DNA of 64,000 bases from Ligilactobacillus sp. WC1T17 (GTDB lineage: Bacteria > Bacillota > Bacilli > Lactobacillales > Lactobacillaceae), in the NCBI GenBank assembly GCA_900110005.1, contig FOCC01000005.1:1-64000 (forward strand). Reading direction: 5' to 3'. The position numbers were made by a program, and so were the translations under genes. Numbering within the stretch: position 1 is the first letter of the stretch; every line of letters starts with the position of its first letter. The notes under the pieces were generated by a model. That model was not told the DNA's origin, made no database searches, and saw only the letters and a program-made list of their open reading frames with translations. Shown here piece after piece: positions 7,938 through 17,461 of this stretch.

Positions 7938-8300
7938 TTAAGAAAGCGCTTTGTCTAAAGATTGAATAACACGTTCTGTATCAAATGGTTTAACAATAAA
8001 GTCTACGGCACCAGACTTGATTGCATCCATAACCATGCCTTGTTGCCCCATGGCACTGCACATAACAACTTTAGCATTAGGATCAGCTTGCTTAATCATC
8101 TTAAGCGCATCAAGGCCGTCAACTTCCGGCATAGTAATATCCATCGTTACTAAATCTGGTTTTTCTGCTTGGTATTTATCAAATGCTTCTTGACCATTTT
8201 GGGCTTCGCCAGCTACTTCATAGCCGTTCTTTTCCAAAATATCCTTTAACTTCATTCGCATAAAGACCGCATCGTCAACAATTAAAATTCTTTTAGCCAC
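7938..8300 (-). CDS. cheY: Chemotaxis response regulator CheY
   Basis: 120 residues, a single receiver domain from a GTG with ribosome site GAGGAG. The acidic pocket is D9/D10, the phospho-acceptor is D54 in LVTMDITMPEVDG, the Ser switch is in MCSAMGQ, and the Lys is in VKPF. It lacks an output domain, so it acts by binding FliM and FliY. It is dephosphorylated by FliY and CheC, both encoded next to it. Confidence 0.96.
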   Translation of the reverse strand: MAKRILIVDDAVFMRMKLKDILEKNGYEVAGEAQNGQEAFDKYQAEKPDLVTMDITMPEVDGLDALKMIKQADPNAKVVMCSAMGQQGMVMDAIKSGAVDFIVKPFDTERVIQSLDKALS

Positions 8301-8315
8301 TGTTATTATCTCCTC

Positions 8316-8918
8316 TCAAATTCCTAATGACTTAAACATCTTATCTAGCATCCCGACTTCTGGAATCAAAAACAAGGATGCATCCAACTTGTCGTCCATG
8401 TACAGGAACTCATTTCTAATGACCATAACTTGTTCATCATATTGGTCAAATGCCATATATGCACTAGAAATCACAGCCCCAAAATAATCATATGAAACAT
8501 CGGGAAGTGACGCTACCAGCTGAATGTTCAGCATCGATCCAATTGCTCTTAAAAATGAATTAGCTACAATGTTGGTTAATTCACTTACAGCAGAGGCTTT
8601 AACCTCCCGCTCAACGCCAGTAACATCATCCATTCCCATCATTAATCCGGCAAGCTTATCAGCTGCGTCATCTGACAGAACAAACAGCAGCGCGCCTTCA
8701 AAATCACCAACAATTCGACTTAAAATGGCATGAACTTCCACATCGTCTGAGATAATTCTATCATAAAGTTCGGAATATGATAATATCTCAACACTTGGAA
8801 CTTTCATATCGATTTTACTATTGACCATCTGTGAAATACTAGTAGCAGCATTGCCACCGCCAATATTCATAACTTCTTTTAAGCCATCAAGCTCCAAATC
8901 AGTATATTTTTGCTTCAT
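8316..8918 (-). CDS. cheC: CheY-P phosphatase / CheD partner CheC
   Basis: 200 residues. The ATG at 8918 is preferred, with AGGGGT upstream; the codon before it is a TTG. Two CheC motifs are seen: LKEVMNIGGGNAATSISQM near the N-terminus and SELTNIVANSFLRAIGSML in the middle. It dephosphorylates CheY-P and binds CheD, forming the Bacillus-type adaptation loop. It follows cheA and precedes cheY. Confidence 0.94.
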   Translation of the reverse strand: MKQKYTDLELDGLKEVMNIGGGNAATSISQMVNSKIDMKVPSVEILSYSELYDRIISDDVEVHAILSRIVGDFEGALLFVLSDDAADKLAGLMMGMDDVTGVEREVKASAVSELTNIVANSFLRAIGSMLNIQLVASLPDVSYDYFGAVISSAYMAFDQYDEQVMVIRNEFLYMDDKLDASLFLIPEVGMLDKMFKSLGI

Positions 8919-8927
8919 CAAATACCC

Positions 8928-10964
8928 CTATCGCCCGTTGCATACAGCGTTAACATCCAAAATCAATGCAATGGAACCATTACCTAAGATGGTTGCTCCT
9001 TGATACTTCTTAATCTTTTGCAGCATTGGATCAATCTTCTTGATAACAATTTCTTGCTGTCCAATCATTTGATCTACCAAAATACCAAAGTATTGCTTAC
9101 CACTCTTAACAATAATCGCATATTTCTTATCTGAATCAGAAGGTGGCATTTGCAGCAATTCATCAGTTCTGATGATTGGAATCAATCCTTCTTGGAACTT
9201 GCATACTTCGCGGTTAGACGTCTTCATGATATCTTTTTCGTGAATCATAACTACCCGTTCAACTACATCCAAAGGAACAGCAAAGCTTTCGTTGCCAATC
9301 TTAACCATCAAAGCCTGAATAATGGAAAGGGTCAATGGTAAGGTAATAACAGTTGTTGTTCCAACGTCTACTTTACTTTCAACATCAATTGATCCGCCTA
9401 ATTCTGTAATCTTAGATTGAACCGCATCAAGTCCAACCCCACGACCGGAAATACTTGTAATCTTCTTAGCCGTTGAAAAGCCAGGGTGGAAGACCAACAT
9501 TTGGATTTCACGATCAGTTAATCCTGTCGTATCAATGCCCTTTCTTTCAGCACTGGCTTTAATGATTTCAGGGTTTAAACCTTTACCATCATCTGACAGA
9601 GTAATCAAGACCTTGTTACCTTCTTGATAAGCTGACAAAGTAATCGTACCTTCTTCAGGCTTACCAAGTTTTTTTCTCGTTTCAGGATCTTCGATACCGT
9701 GATCGGCTGAATTTCTAAGCAAGTGAATCATTGGTTCTGATAATTCAGACACAACGGTCTTATCTAATTCCGTTTCTTCACCAATAATTTCCAGGTGCAT
9801 TTCTTTGTGAAGCTGGTTAGCCAAGTCACGAATCATCCGTGGGAAACGGGAGAAGACGACACTAACCGGCTGCATTCTGATTTTCAAAACTAAATCTTGC
9901 AATTCAGATGTCAAACGTGAAACTTGTTCCAGCGAATCATTTATTTCGCCAATACTTTCACGGTTAGTTGCATCTTCCAATTGATTGCGGTAAACAACTA
10001 ATTCAGATACTAAGTTCAAGAAACGATCCAAACGGTTCAAATCAACACGAATGGCTTGATTTTTAACCTTATGTGCGGGAGCTTTAGCTGGCTTCTTAGC
10101 AGCCGGCTTGGCTTCTTTCTTTGGTTCGGCTTGTTTAGGAGCTTCTTTAGTTTCCTCTTTAGGAGCTTCCTCTTTATCTTCTTCAGGTGCTTTAAATTCT
10201 TCTACCAAATAACTGTCAATTTCAGTATTTGATTCAATATTTTGTTTAACTTCATCTAAACTATCTTTAGTGATATAAATCATTCGATAATCAGTATCAA
10301 AATCACCATCTTCAAGCAAATCAGCTGATGGTTCTGTCCGGATAATTTCCCCGTCTTTTTCCAAGTGTTCATTAATCAAGAAAACACGTGGCCCTTTTAA
10401 AAGGGTTTCCTTATCCAATCGAATGGCAATCGTGTAAGCATTCATGCCTTCAACTCTAGCTTCACCGACAACATCAATATCAGCATCATCAAAATGTTCA
10501 AATTTTGTTGTCAAAGCACCATCATCATGTTTTTCTTCGGCCGGCTTAGGTTCTCCACCAGCTTCGCCTTGCTCAGCAGATGATTCAACACGGTCAAGTT
10601 CATTCCATAAATCAGTAATCTGATCTTCAGAAAGTTCCTTATCATCGCGCAAGTCATCAACCAATTCTTGTAATTTATCCAAGCATTTAAATACAAGGGA
10701 GATATGATCACTGTTAACCTTAAGTTTGCCGGTTTTAAATAAATCAAGCATATCTTCCATCTTGTGGGTCAGCTTGGTCATAACATCATAACCCATGGTT
10801 GCCGACATTCCTTTTAAAGTATGGGCAACACGGAAAATACTGTTAATCAAGTCAATATTGTCTGGTTCTTGTTCAAGTTCCAAAATATTGTCGTTTAATG
10901 TTTGTAAATTGTCATCACTTTCCTCGAAAAAGAGGTCGCGGTAAACACTGTTATCATCAGCCAT
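8928..10964 (-). CDS. cheA: Chemotaxis histidine kinase CheA
   Basis: 678 residues. P1 phosphotransfer domain with H48 in RVAHTLKGMSATMG; P2-like CheY-binding region near 170-260; an Ala/Lys/Glu-rich linker (about 265-300); P3 dimerisation helices; P4 ATPase with HLLRNSADHGIEDP (N box), DDGKGLN (G1) and GRGVGLDAV (G2); and C-terminal P5 CheW-like domain. It passes phosphate from receptor arrays to CheY and CheB. AGGAGG precedes the ATG. Confidence 0.97.
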   Translation of the reverse strand: MADDNSVYRDLFFEESDDNLQTLNDNILELEQEPDNIDLINSIFRVAHTLKGMSATMGYDVMTKLTHKMEDMLDLFKTGKLKVNSDHISLVFKCLDKLQELVDDLRDDKELSEDQITDLWNELDRVESSAEQGEAGGEPKPAEEKHDDGALTTKFEHFDDADIDVVGEARVEGMNAYTIAIRLDKETLLKGPRVFLINEHLEKDGEIIRTEPSADLLEDGDFDTDYRMIYITKDSLDEVKQNIESNTEIDSYLVEEFKAPEEDKEEAPKEETKEAPKQAEPKKEAKPAAKKPAKAPAHKVKNQAIRVDLNRLDRFLNLVSELVVYRNQLEDATNRESIGEINDSLEQVSRLTSELQDLVLKIRMQPVSVVFSRFPRMIRDLANQLHKEMHLEIIGEETELDKTVVSELSEPMIHLLRNSADHGIEDPETRKKLGKPEEGTITLSAYQEGNKVLITLSDDGKGLNPEIIKASAERKGIDTTGLTDREIQMLVFHPGFSTAKKITSISGRGVGLDAVQSKITELGGSIDVESKVDVGTTTVITLPLTLSIIQALMVKIGNESFAVPLDVVERVVMIHEKDIMKTSNREVCKFQEGLIPIIRTDELLQMPPSDSDKKYAIIVKSGKQYFGILVDQMIGQQEIVIKKIDPMLQKIKKYQGATILGNGSIALILDVNAVCNGR

Positions 10965-10987
10965 GAATAATTCCTCCTTCTGCGAGC

Positions 10988-11758
10988 CTATCCCTTTTGG
11001 TAAATAAATGATTCAACTTTATGCAACCCAAACTGTTCAGGGTTGTTAATTGTCTCAGTCGCACCTGTAAAGAAAATTCCGCCCGGATTTAATGCTTCAG
11101 CAAAGTTTTTGTAAACTTCATCACGTGCATCGGGTTTGAAATAGATTGTCACATTGCGACAAACAATTACATCACAACGGCTCTCATAGCGGTCTTTTAA
11201 TAAATCATGCCGCTTAAAGGTAATCTTTTGCTTCAAACTAGGTTTAACGACATATGAGCCATCTGTCTGTTTCGTAAAGTATTTCAATAAATCTTCTTTG
11301 GAAACATTTTTTAATTCAGATGGAGCATATTGTCCTTTTTTAGCCTTATCTAAGATAACTTTATCAATATCAGTAGCCACAATCGAGCCATTGATATTTT
11401 CCTTATCAAGAATCATTGCCAAAGTATAAGGCTCTGCACCTGTGGAACAAGCTGCACTCCAAATTTTAGGTCTGGTTGTGTTTTTCGCCACAACATCTTT
11501 TAAAACTTTTTCGAATTCATTAAAAATATCTTTGTTGCGGTAAAATTCAGTTACGTTAATCGTCAAATGTTCAATGAAAGCTTCTCTTGCCTTATCATCG
11601 GTTGACAAAATCTTAGCGTATTCTTCCAGAGTCTGTGCTCCGGTTGTCTTCATGATATTGCCAATCCGTCTTTGCATTTGACGTTCTTTATATGCTTCTA
11701 AACGAATGCCCAAATTATCTTGGACCCATTTATTGAAAAAATCAAAATTCAATGCCAT
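10988..11758 (-). CDS. cheR: Chemotaxis protein methyltransferase CheR
   Basis: 256 residues from the ATG at 11758; a GTG three codons upstream overlaps the cheB stop and is an alternative. The N-terminal helical domain (RLEAYKERQMQRRIGNIM) is followed by an SAM-binding domain with IWSAACSTGAEPYTLAMIL and CDVIVCRNVTIYF. It methylates glutamates of MCPs for adaptation. It pairs with cheB immediately upstream. Confidence 0.95.
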   Translation of the reverse strand: MALNFDFFNKWVQDNLGIRLEAYKERQMQRRIGNIMKTTGAQTLEEYAKILSTDDKAREAFIEHLTINVTEFYRNKDIFNEFEKVLKDVVAKNTTRPKIWSAACSTGAEPYTLAMILDKENINGSIVATDIDKVILDKAKKGQYAPSELKNVSKEDLLKYFTKQTDGSYVVKPSLKQKITFKRHDLLKDRYESRCDVIVCRNVTIYFKPDARDEVYKNFAEALNPGGIFFTGATETINNPEQFGLHKVESFIYQKG

Positions 11759-11763
11759 TTTTA

Positions 11764-12804
11764 TCACCTAACAATCCGATTGACTTTCGTTGCCAGCTCA
11801 TCTAAACTCATAACTTCATTAACAACATCTTTTTCAATAGCTGCTCTTGGCATCCCAAACACAACACATGTTTCTTTATTTTGAGCAAAGTTATAACCGC
11901 CATTTTTAGCGATATCAACCATGCCATCAGCCCCATCATGACCCATACCGGTTAAGATAAAGGCCACTAAATGATTGCGATATACCGAAGCGGCGCTCTT
12001 GAACAGATAATCAACAGCTGGACGAGTCCCATGCAATTTAGGCTTTTGATTCAAGGAAATCTTGTGACCATCAATTGTCATGTGAAAATCACCCGGAGCT
12101 AGATAAACGGTATTTTTTTCAATTAACATGCCGTCTTCTGCTTCAACCACCTTAGGGCCGCATTCCGCATCCATCCGTTCAGCGAAGGACTTGGTAAAGC
12201 CCTTAGGCATATGTTGCACAATAAAAATTGGAACCTTGCTTCTTTGTGGCAAGCTGCGAATAACTGTCAATAAAGCTTTTGGTCCACCCGTTGATGAACC
12301 AATCACAACAGCTTGAACATTGCGGTTTAATTCAAGCTCTGATTTTTTGTCAGTATTGGCAATTTCTTTCTTCAATTTGCGATCCGCTTCAAAGGAAGGA
12401 TGCAAACGAGCATTTTTCGTATCTTGCGAGGCCTTGATTTTAACTTCCAAATCGTTAATCCAATCTGCTTCAATGGCAGTCAGATTAACCGGCTTCGTAA
12501 CAAAATCAGTCGCCCCAAGTTCCAAAGCTTCAATGGTTACACTTTGATTGCTCAAAGCGCTGAGCATAATAACTGGCGTTTTATATTTACGTTTAATTTC
12601 TTTGAGGGCGTCGATACCATTCATGATTGGCATTTCAATGTCCATCAGAACTAAATCAATATCCTTATGGTCTGCTAAATAATCTACTGCAGCCTTGCCA
12701 TTTCTGGCGATATCAACTGGCTCAACGCCATTCATCTTTTTTAAAAGGTCAGTAATTACTTTCCGCATAAATGCCGAATCATCGACGATTAATACTTTTA
12801 TCAC
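11764..12804 (-). CDS. cheB: Protein-glutamate methylesterase / deamidase CheB
   Basis: 346 residues from a GTG with ribosome site AAGGGAAG. It has an N-terminal receiver with phospho-acceptor D55 (LVLMDIEMP) and a C-terminal esterase with catalytic Ser in IGSSTGGPKALL, His in VQHMPKGF and Asp in GMGHDGADGM. It removes methyl groups from MCPs when phosphorylated by CheA. It sits between cheD and cheR. Confidence 0.97.
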   Translation of the reverse strand: MIKVLIVDDSAFMRKVITDLLKKMNGVEPVDIARNGKAAVDYLADHKDIDLVLMDIEMPIMNGIDALKEIKRKYKTPVIMLSALSNQSVTIEALELGATDFVTKPVNLTAIEADWINDLEVKIKASQDTKNARLHPSFEADRKLKKEIANTDKKSELELNRNVQAVVIGSSTGGPKALLTVIRSLPQRSKVPIFIVQHMPKGFTKSFAERMDAECGPKVVEAEDGMLIEKNTVYLAPGDFHMTIDGHKISLNQKPKLHGTRPAVDYLFKSAASVYRNHLVAFILTGMGHDGADGMVDIAKNGGYNFAQNKETCVVFGMPRAAIEKDVVNEVMSLDELATKVNRIVR

Positions 12805-12819
12805 TTGGTATCTTCCCTT

Positions 12820-13311
12820 CTAAATATAAATAACATCTTGATGCACAATTCTCACCATGCAGGTAAAGTCATTGAGATCAACAATCATGGTCCTCCCTGA
12901 ATTTCCTCCCGTATGTGAAGCCACCACGGGAATCCTTAATTCTTTCAGCACTTCCATTACCGCAGCGGCATTTCTTTGGCCAATATTGCCGGTATTGCTA
13001 GCGGTTGACTTAAAGGAAAACATATTAGCTCCGCCAACAACCTTAGCCTTAAAACGTCCGTTGGGCACCTTTTTCTTTAATTCCTTGTACATCAGGGGAA
13101 TTGCCGTATCTGCAAATTTAGCCTTATTAATGTCTGATTTGCCTGCAAAAGGTTTGCTATCCGGCAACATAATGTGACTTAACCCGCCAATTTTTGTCCG
13201 TTCATCATAGATTATCGTTCCGATACAAGACCCCAATCCCACCGTCATAATACGATTTGGTGCTTGTCCGATTTTATAATCTGCAATTCCCACCTTGATA
13301 TCGCTATTCAT
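12820..13311 (-). CDS. cheD: Chemoreceptor glutamine deamidase CheD
   Basis: 163 residues from the ATG at 13311, which has an AGGAGA ribosome site; longer upstream readings overlap the preceding gene without one. The catalytic Cys29 is in VGLGSCIG and His46 is in GLSHIMLP; the VVGGANMF block is also conserved. CheD deamidates receptor glutamines and activates CheA when not held by CheC. Its first eight bases overlap the end of the CheW-like gene. Confidence 0.94.
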   Translation of the reverse strand: MNSDIKVGIADYKIGQAPNRIMTVGLGSCIGTIIYDERTKIGGLSHIMLPDSKPFAGKSDINKAKFADTAIPLMYKELKKKVPNGRFKAKVVGGANMFSFKSTASNTGNIGQRNAAAVMEVLKELRIPVVASHTGGNSGRTMIVDLNDFTCMVRIVHQDVIYI

Positions 13312-13831
13312 TGGTCTCCTTGTCTGCATCTGAATTATCAGTGCTAATTGAACTGAGAGCCTTATCAGCTTCCATATCATCCAAAGAACTCATTAAGCCG
13401 CTGGATTCATCGTTGTTGAATAAATAATCAAGTTCCAGCGAAATAACAACATCCTTGTCCATCTTCAAGAATTGACCGATATAGCCTCGCTTTAATTTAG
13501 CCTTTTCAAGGTCTTTTTGATTATCAGTTGTTTCAAGGTAAACAATCCCGATGATTTTTTCAACATAGATGCCTAATGATTGATCGCGCCAATTGCACAA
13601 GATAACTTTGGCATCATGTGTCTGTTCTGTGAATTCATTAAATAATTTGCGTCCCAAGTCAATAATTGGAAGCATTTGTTCTTCATATTCGTAAACCCCC
13701 AAAACATAATCAGCTACTTCAGGGAGGGGAATAAATTTGTCTGTTTCAACAACCCGTCGAACAATAGTTACAGGCAAACCGAACAATTGATTGTGACTTT
13801 CAAATACTACATATTGTTCCATTATCGCCAA
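13304..13831 (-). CDS. Second CheW-domain coupling protein
   Basis: 175 residues. Residues 4-135 form a CheW domain (ADYVLGVYEYEEQMLPIIDLG). The last 40 residues are an acidic Ser/Asp tail not seen in the other CheW. There is no receiver domain, so it is not CheV. It follows the sensorless MCP and overlaps cheD. It may couple that MCP to CheA, or compete with the shorter CheW; the role of the tail is unknown. Confidence 0.88.
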   Translation of the reverse strand: MAIMEQYVVFESHNQLFGLPVTIVRRVVETDKFIPLPEVADYVLGVYEYEEQMLPIIDLGRKLFNEFTEQTHDAKVILCNWRDQSLGIYVEKIIGIVYLETTDNQKDLEKAKLKRGYIGQFLKMDKDVVISLELDYLFNNDESSGLMSSLDDMEADKALSSISTDNSDADKETNE

Positions 13832-13849
13832 TTCCTTTCTTCAACTAAA

Positions 13850-15106
13850 TTATAATTTAAAAGCACTTTGCTGGATTTTCTTCAAATCAACATTTTCCTG
13901 CAAAGAATCAACGACTTTTTCAAATTCATTAATCAAATCGCGCACGTCTTCAAAGCTAGCAGCTACTTGTTGAGCACCGGCTGATGTTTGATCAATTTCA
14001 TCTGCAATACTGGTATAAGCATCTGTTACACGGTCTTTAACGTCAACCACACCTTGAACAATTGCCTGCATATCCTTGATACTTGTTGAGAAGTCATCCA
14101 CCACTTGTGATACTTCATTAGAAGCTGAAATAGCCTGCTTTAAATCCTTGTCCTGCTTTTCACCATTGCTGTATGATTCATTCAATTCACTGGTGATGCG
14201 TTCCGAAGTCCGTCTGATTTGTTCAACAATTTCGCGGATACTCTTTGTTGATGAACCTGACTGTTCAGCCAAGGAACGAACTTCTTCGGCCACAATTGCA
14301 AAACCACGACCAGCTTCACCAGCACGTGCAGCTTCAATAGAAGCATTCAAAGCCAGTAAGTTGGTTTGTTCCGAAATATCATTAATCAAAGAAACGATAT
14401 TGCCAATACTTTGAATATCTTTGTTCATTTGATCAACTTCTTGAACCAAACGTTCTTGCTGCTTACGTTCTTCACTCCAAGAACTAGCAACGGCACTCAT
14501 AATTTCTTTGTTGCGTTGATTCGTTTCTTGCGACTTATCGGCTGAAGTGCTTAAGCGATTGATAACATTGTTGATATCATCAATATCATTGGCCAAAGAA
14601 TTCATATCTTCTGTAGCCACTTGTGCATGTTGTGCCATTGATTGAGCATTGTCAGATAAAGAATCCATTGTGCTGCCGACATTATCAGTTGATGACTTAG
14701 CACGACTGACAGCATTTGATAAAGCTGAGATTGTCTTTTCAGATTCCTTATTATCTTCAGTCCATTGATAAGTGAAGCCTTTAAAGGTATTACCCACGGC
14801 ATGAATTGAAGAAGCAATCCGGCCAAGATCAGTGGTATCATCTTCAGCTTCTTTTAATTCATCGACCTTGCGCAAGTCGCCTGAAGCAATTTGTTGCAAG
14901 TGATCTTCTAAAAAGCCTAAGCTGCTTAAGCCTGCTTGTTCAACAATCCGGTTGCCAAACAACAAATATAAAGCTTGCAAAACAATAAAGATAACTGCAC
15001 AAACCCAATAAACAGTCTTATTAGCTGGTGCAACCAAGAAGTAAGCTGCCACCACGATGACTAATGTAATAAAAGATAGAACTAATTTTCTTAAAACATT
15101 TTTCAT
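13850..15106 (-). CDS. Methyl-accepting chemotaxis protein without an ectodomain
   Basis: 418 residues from the ATG at 15106, with AAAGGA about 12 bases upstream; the in-frame TTG at 15127 has no ribosome site. Two membrane spans (residues about 6-25 and 31-50) are separated by only a few residues, so no extracellular ligand domain exists. The signalling tip [20 protein letters not shown] and flanking methylation helices are intact. It would sense an internal or membrane cue. It lies between the FtsE-like gene and cheW2, with a likely sigma-28 promoter upstream (15216-15242). Confidence 0.93.
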   Translation of the reverse strand: MKNVLRKLVLSFITLVIVVAAYFLVAPANKTVYWVCAVIFIVLQALYLLFGNRIVEQAGLSSLGFLEDHLQQIASGDLRKVDELKEAEDDTTDLGRIASSIHAVGNTFKGFTYQWTEDNKESEKTISALSNAVSRAKSSTDNVGSTMDSLSDNAQSMAQHAQVATEDMNSLANDIDDINNVINRLSTSADKSQETNQRNKEIMSAVASSWSEERKQQERLVQEVDQMNKDIQSIGNIVSLINDISEQTNLLALNASIEAARAGEAGRGFAIVAEEVRSLAEQSGSSTKSIREIVEQIRRTSERITSELNESYSNGEKQDKDLKQAISASNEVSQVVDDFSTSIKDMQAIVQGVVDVKDRVTDAYTSIADEIDQTSAGAQQVAASFEDVRDLINEFEKVVDSLQENVDLKKIQQSAFKL

Positions 15107-15215
15107 AACGAAACGACGTCCTTTCAACTTTACTATTACCCTTAATCTTCATTTGAATTTGCTTAAAAAATTGCCCTCCTTTTTTTAATTTCCAACTGAA
15201 GATCCTATACTAATA

Positions 15216-15242
15216 ATATCGTATATTTTTGTTAATTTTTTG
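15216..15242 (-). promoter_or_regulatory. Probable sigma-28 promoter of the chemotaxis segment
   Basis: Minus strand CAAA (15242-15239), 15 bases, TACGATAT (15223-15216): 3/4 and 6/8 matches to the SigD consensus. It lies in the 144-base gap between the FtsE-like gene and the MCP start, the largest gap of the downstream half of the operon except that after fliL. It would boost mcp-che expression late in assembly. Confidence 0.5.
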
Positions 15243-15250
15243 CGAATAAT

Positions 15251-15961
15251 CTACCATATATATATGTCCTTTGGGTCAGATTTTAATGAATATCCGCCAA
15301 AAGGATCATCACGCACTAATTTTCCATATGAAAGTTCCAATGTTCGGTGCCTGAAGGTGTTAACCATCGTTGAATCATGGCTGGCACAAATTACGGTAAA
15401 ATGCTGCTGATTAATCTTGGTGAATACACGCATAATGTCCAGCGCTGATTTATCATCCAAATTAGCTGTTGCTTCATCCGCTACCAAGACCGGCGGCTGG
15501 TTCACAATCGCCCGCGCAATCGCAATTTTTTTTTGCTGTCCAATCGATAGTGCTTCAATCTGCCGGTCAAAAAAAGCTTCCATTCCCACGGTCTTTAAGG
15601 CTTTTAAAGCCAGTTCCCGATGCCTTGCAGGATCAACTTCACAAGCATCCAAAGCGTAAGCAATATTTTCAAAAACAGACCTCCTTGGTAAAAAGAGGTC
15701 TTTTTGTCTAATAACGCCTACTTGCCGTCGCAATTTATAAACTTGTTTGGCTTTTAGCTTATTAGGTGCAACGTTACCCATCAATATTTCACCTGAAGTG
15801 GGCATTTCTTCACGGTTGAACATCTTGAGCAGCGTTGATTTGCCAGCACCGCTTTTGCCTACAACATACACAAATTCCCCCTGATCAATTTTAAATGAAA
15901 CATCTAACAGACCATAGTTGCCATTGTCGTAACGCTTGCTGACGTTTGTAAATTTAATCAA
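15251..15961 (-). CDS. FtsE-like ABC ATPase inside the flagellar operon
   Basis: 236 residues from a TTG with AAGGTG upstream. Walker A GKSGAGKST, Q-loop VIRQKD, signature LSIGQQKKIAIARA (Ile for the usual second Gly), Walker B VLVADEAT and H-loop ASHD are all present, so ATP hydrolysis looks possible. The overall pattern (ENIAYAL, VNTFRHRTLELSYGKLVRD) is closest to FtsE of the FtsEX pair, which gates cell-wall hydrolases. No FtsX-like permease is near. It sits between the rod protein genes and the MCP. It may work with an FtsX encoded elsewhere, perhaps opening peptidoglycan for the rod; this is inference. Confidence 0.75.
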   Translation of the reverse strand: MIKFTNVSKRYDNGNYGLLDVSFKIDQGEFVYVVGKSGAGKSTLLKMFNREEMPTSGEILMGNVAPNKLKAKQVYKLRRQVGVIRQKDLFLPRRSVFENIAYALDACEVDPARHRELALKALKTVGMEAFFDRQIEALSIGQQKKIAIARAIVNQPPVLVADEATANLDDKSALDIMRVFTKINQQHFTVICASHDSTMVNTFRHRTLELSYGKLVRDDPFGGYSLKSDPKDIYIW

Positions 15962-15972
15962 AGGGCATCACC

Positions 15973-16743
15973 TTATTCTGTAAACTTGTTGATGGTTTCC
16001 ATCATTTCATCAGTCGTTTGTAAAGCTCTAGCATTGAGCTGATAAGCTCTTTGCGTAATAATTAGATTCGACATAGAATCGGCCATATCAACGTTTGAAT
16101 TTTCCAACATTCCCTGATGAATAATCCCAAAACCATTATTGGTATTAGCTGAAGAAATAAGATTACCAGTGCATTGGTACAAGTTATTTCCGACTGCATT
16201 CATATCAATTGAATTTTCAGGACGATACATCAAAATCCGTCCAACCCGTGTATTGCCAATGGACACATATCCCTGCTGTGAAATGCTGACTGCGCCGGTT
16301 GTCGGCCATTGACTTGCAGGAAGTTGGGATTGAACATCAACTTGATAACCATTTTGATTAACCAAATTTCCCTGCGAATCACGGTAAAAAGAGCCGTCAC
16401 GCGTTAAATAGAGGTTATTGTTGGCATCCCTTACCCCAAAATAGCCATCACCTTCAATAGCCACATTGTAGACACCTGATGCTTCTTGTAAAGCGCCTTG
16501 AGCTTCATTTTCATTGACTTGCTGAATGTTAACCCCAGTATTCATGGCTAAAGGCTGGGCATTGTCAGATAAGCCGACTTCATTTTCGTAAGTGCCATTG
16601 TTCAGCAATTCTTGAAAAGCCACCCGCTTGTCTTTAAAACCTTTAGTATCAACATTAGCGATATTATTTGAAATGACATCCAAATAATTTTGATAACCGG
16701 TTAATCCGGACTTGCTAATTGATAATAATTGTCCCATATTCAT
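15973..16743 (-). CDS. flhP: Flagellar rod/hook-basal body protein (FlgG/FlhP-like)
   Basis: 256 residues. It has the N-terminal rod motif SGLTGYQNYLDVISNNIANVDTKGF, a DGYFGV/LTRDGSF middle typical of FlgG/FlgF, and the C-terminal NVDMADSMSNLIITQRAYQL helix. It pairs with the next-upstream rod gene, like flhO-flhP of B. subtilis, which encode the distal rod. Ribosome site AGGGGG. FlgG is an equally valid name. Confidence 0.88.
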   Translation of the reverse strand: MNMGQLLSISKSGLTGYQNYLDVISNNIANVDTKGFKDKRVAFQELLNNGTYENEVGLSDNAQPLAMNTGVNIQQVNENEAQGALQEASGVYNVAIEGDGYFGVRDANNNLYLTRDGSFYRDSQGNLVNQNGYQVDVQSQLPASQWPTTGAVSISQQGYVSIGNTRVGRILMYRPENSIDMNAVGNNLYQCTGNLISSANTNNGFGIIHQGMLENSNVDMADSMSNLIITQRAYQLNARALQTTDEMMETINKFTE

Positions 16744-16756
16744 CGCTAATTACCCC

Positions 16757-17461
16757 CTAAATGCTGCCCAAACCATTAACAGCCTTCTCTAAGGTGCTAT
16801 TCATGGTACTCAAAGCCTTTTGGCTAGCTTCAAATTCACGCGAAGTTTTAATCAAATCAACCATATTTTCAGCTACATCGGTGTTTGATCCTTCAAGCAT
16901 GCCTTGAATGACATTGCCTCGAATCTGGGTTCCGGCAGCATTGGTGGTATAGATGGTATTACCTTGATTTTCTAATTCAACGTTGTCGTTAAAAGTCACA
17001 ACCATCAGTTGCGGATTTTGCGTATTGGCTGCGACCGCTTGGCCATTAGCTCCTAAAACGGTGTAGCCTTCTTGTGTTACCAATTGTCCTTGTTCATTAG
17101 CCGTAAAATTACCATTGCGGGTATAGCCAATTTGGCCATTATTCATCCGCACCGTAAAATAACCGGCACCATTGATGGCAAAATCATTTGGCAAATCAGT
17201 CTGCCTTAAAGCACCTGATGATGTATTCAAGTATGAACCATCAATTTGGTTGCCAAAAGTAAAATCACCAACATCAACCCATTGGTTATTTTTTACTCCA
17301 CCCATATAGTTATGTAACGCTACATTTTCTAAGGTTGATTGGAAGAGTTTCTTTTCCCGATAACCATTGGTATTAACGTTAGCGACATTTCCTGCTGTCG
17401 CTTCTTGTCTTTTTTGTAAAACTTCAAAATTACTTTTCAAAGTATCAATTGCTCGAATCAT
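16757..17461 (-). CDS. flhO: Flagellar rod protein (FlgF/FlhO-like)
   Basis: 234 residues. N-terminal NFEVLQKRQEATAGNVANVN rod motif, GAGYFTV and YTRNGNF middle, and C-terminal SNTDVAENMVDLIKTSREFE helix. Its ATG overlaps the fliA stop by four bases, so the rod genes are translationally coupled to the sigma factor, close to the Bacillus arrangement of sigD near rod and che genes. Confidence 0.87.
   Translation of the reverse strand: MIRAIDTLKSNFEVLQKRQEATAGNVANVNTNGYREKKLFQSTLENVALHNYMGGVKNNQWVDVGDFTFGNQIDGSYLNTSSGALRQTDLPNDFAINGAGYFTVRMNNGQIGYTRNGNFTANEQGQLVTQEGYTVLGANGQAVAANTQNPQLMVVTFNDNVELENQGNTIYTTNAAGTQIRGNVIQGMLEGSNTDVAENMVDLIKTSREFEASQKALSTMNSTLEKAVNGLGSI

Noticed and set aside
15155-15190. 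Strong AAGGAGG at 15174-15181 upstream of the first MCP, suggesting a small gene
   Set aside because: No start codon lies at workable distance; the first ATG is over 20 bases away and its frame runs into the MCP gene without protein-like features.
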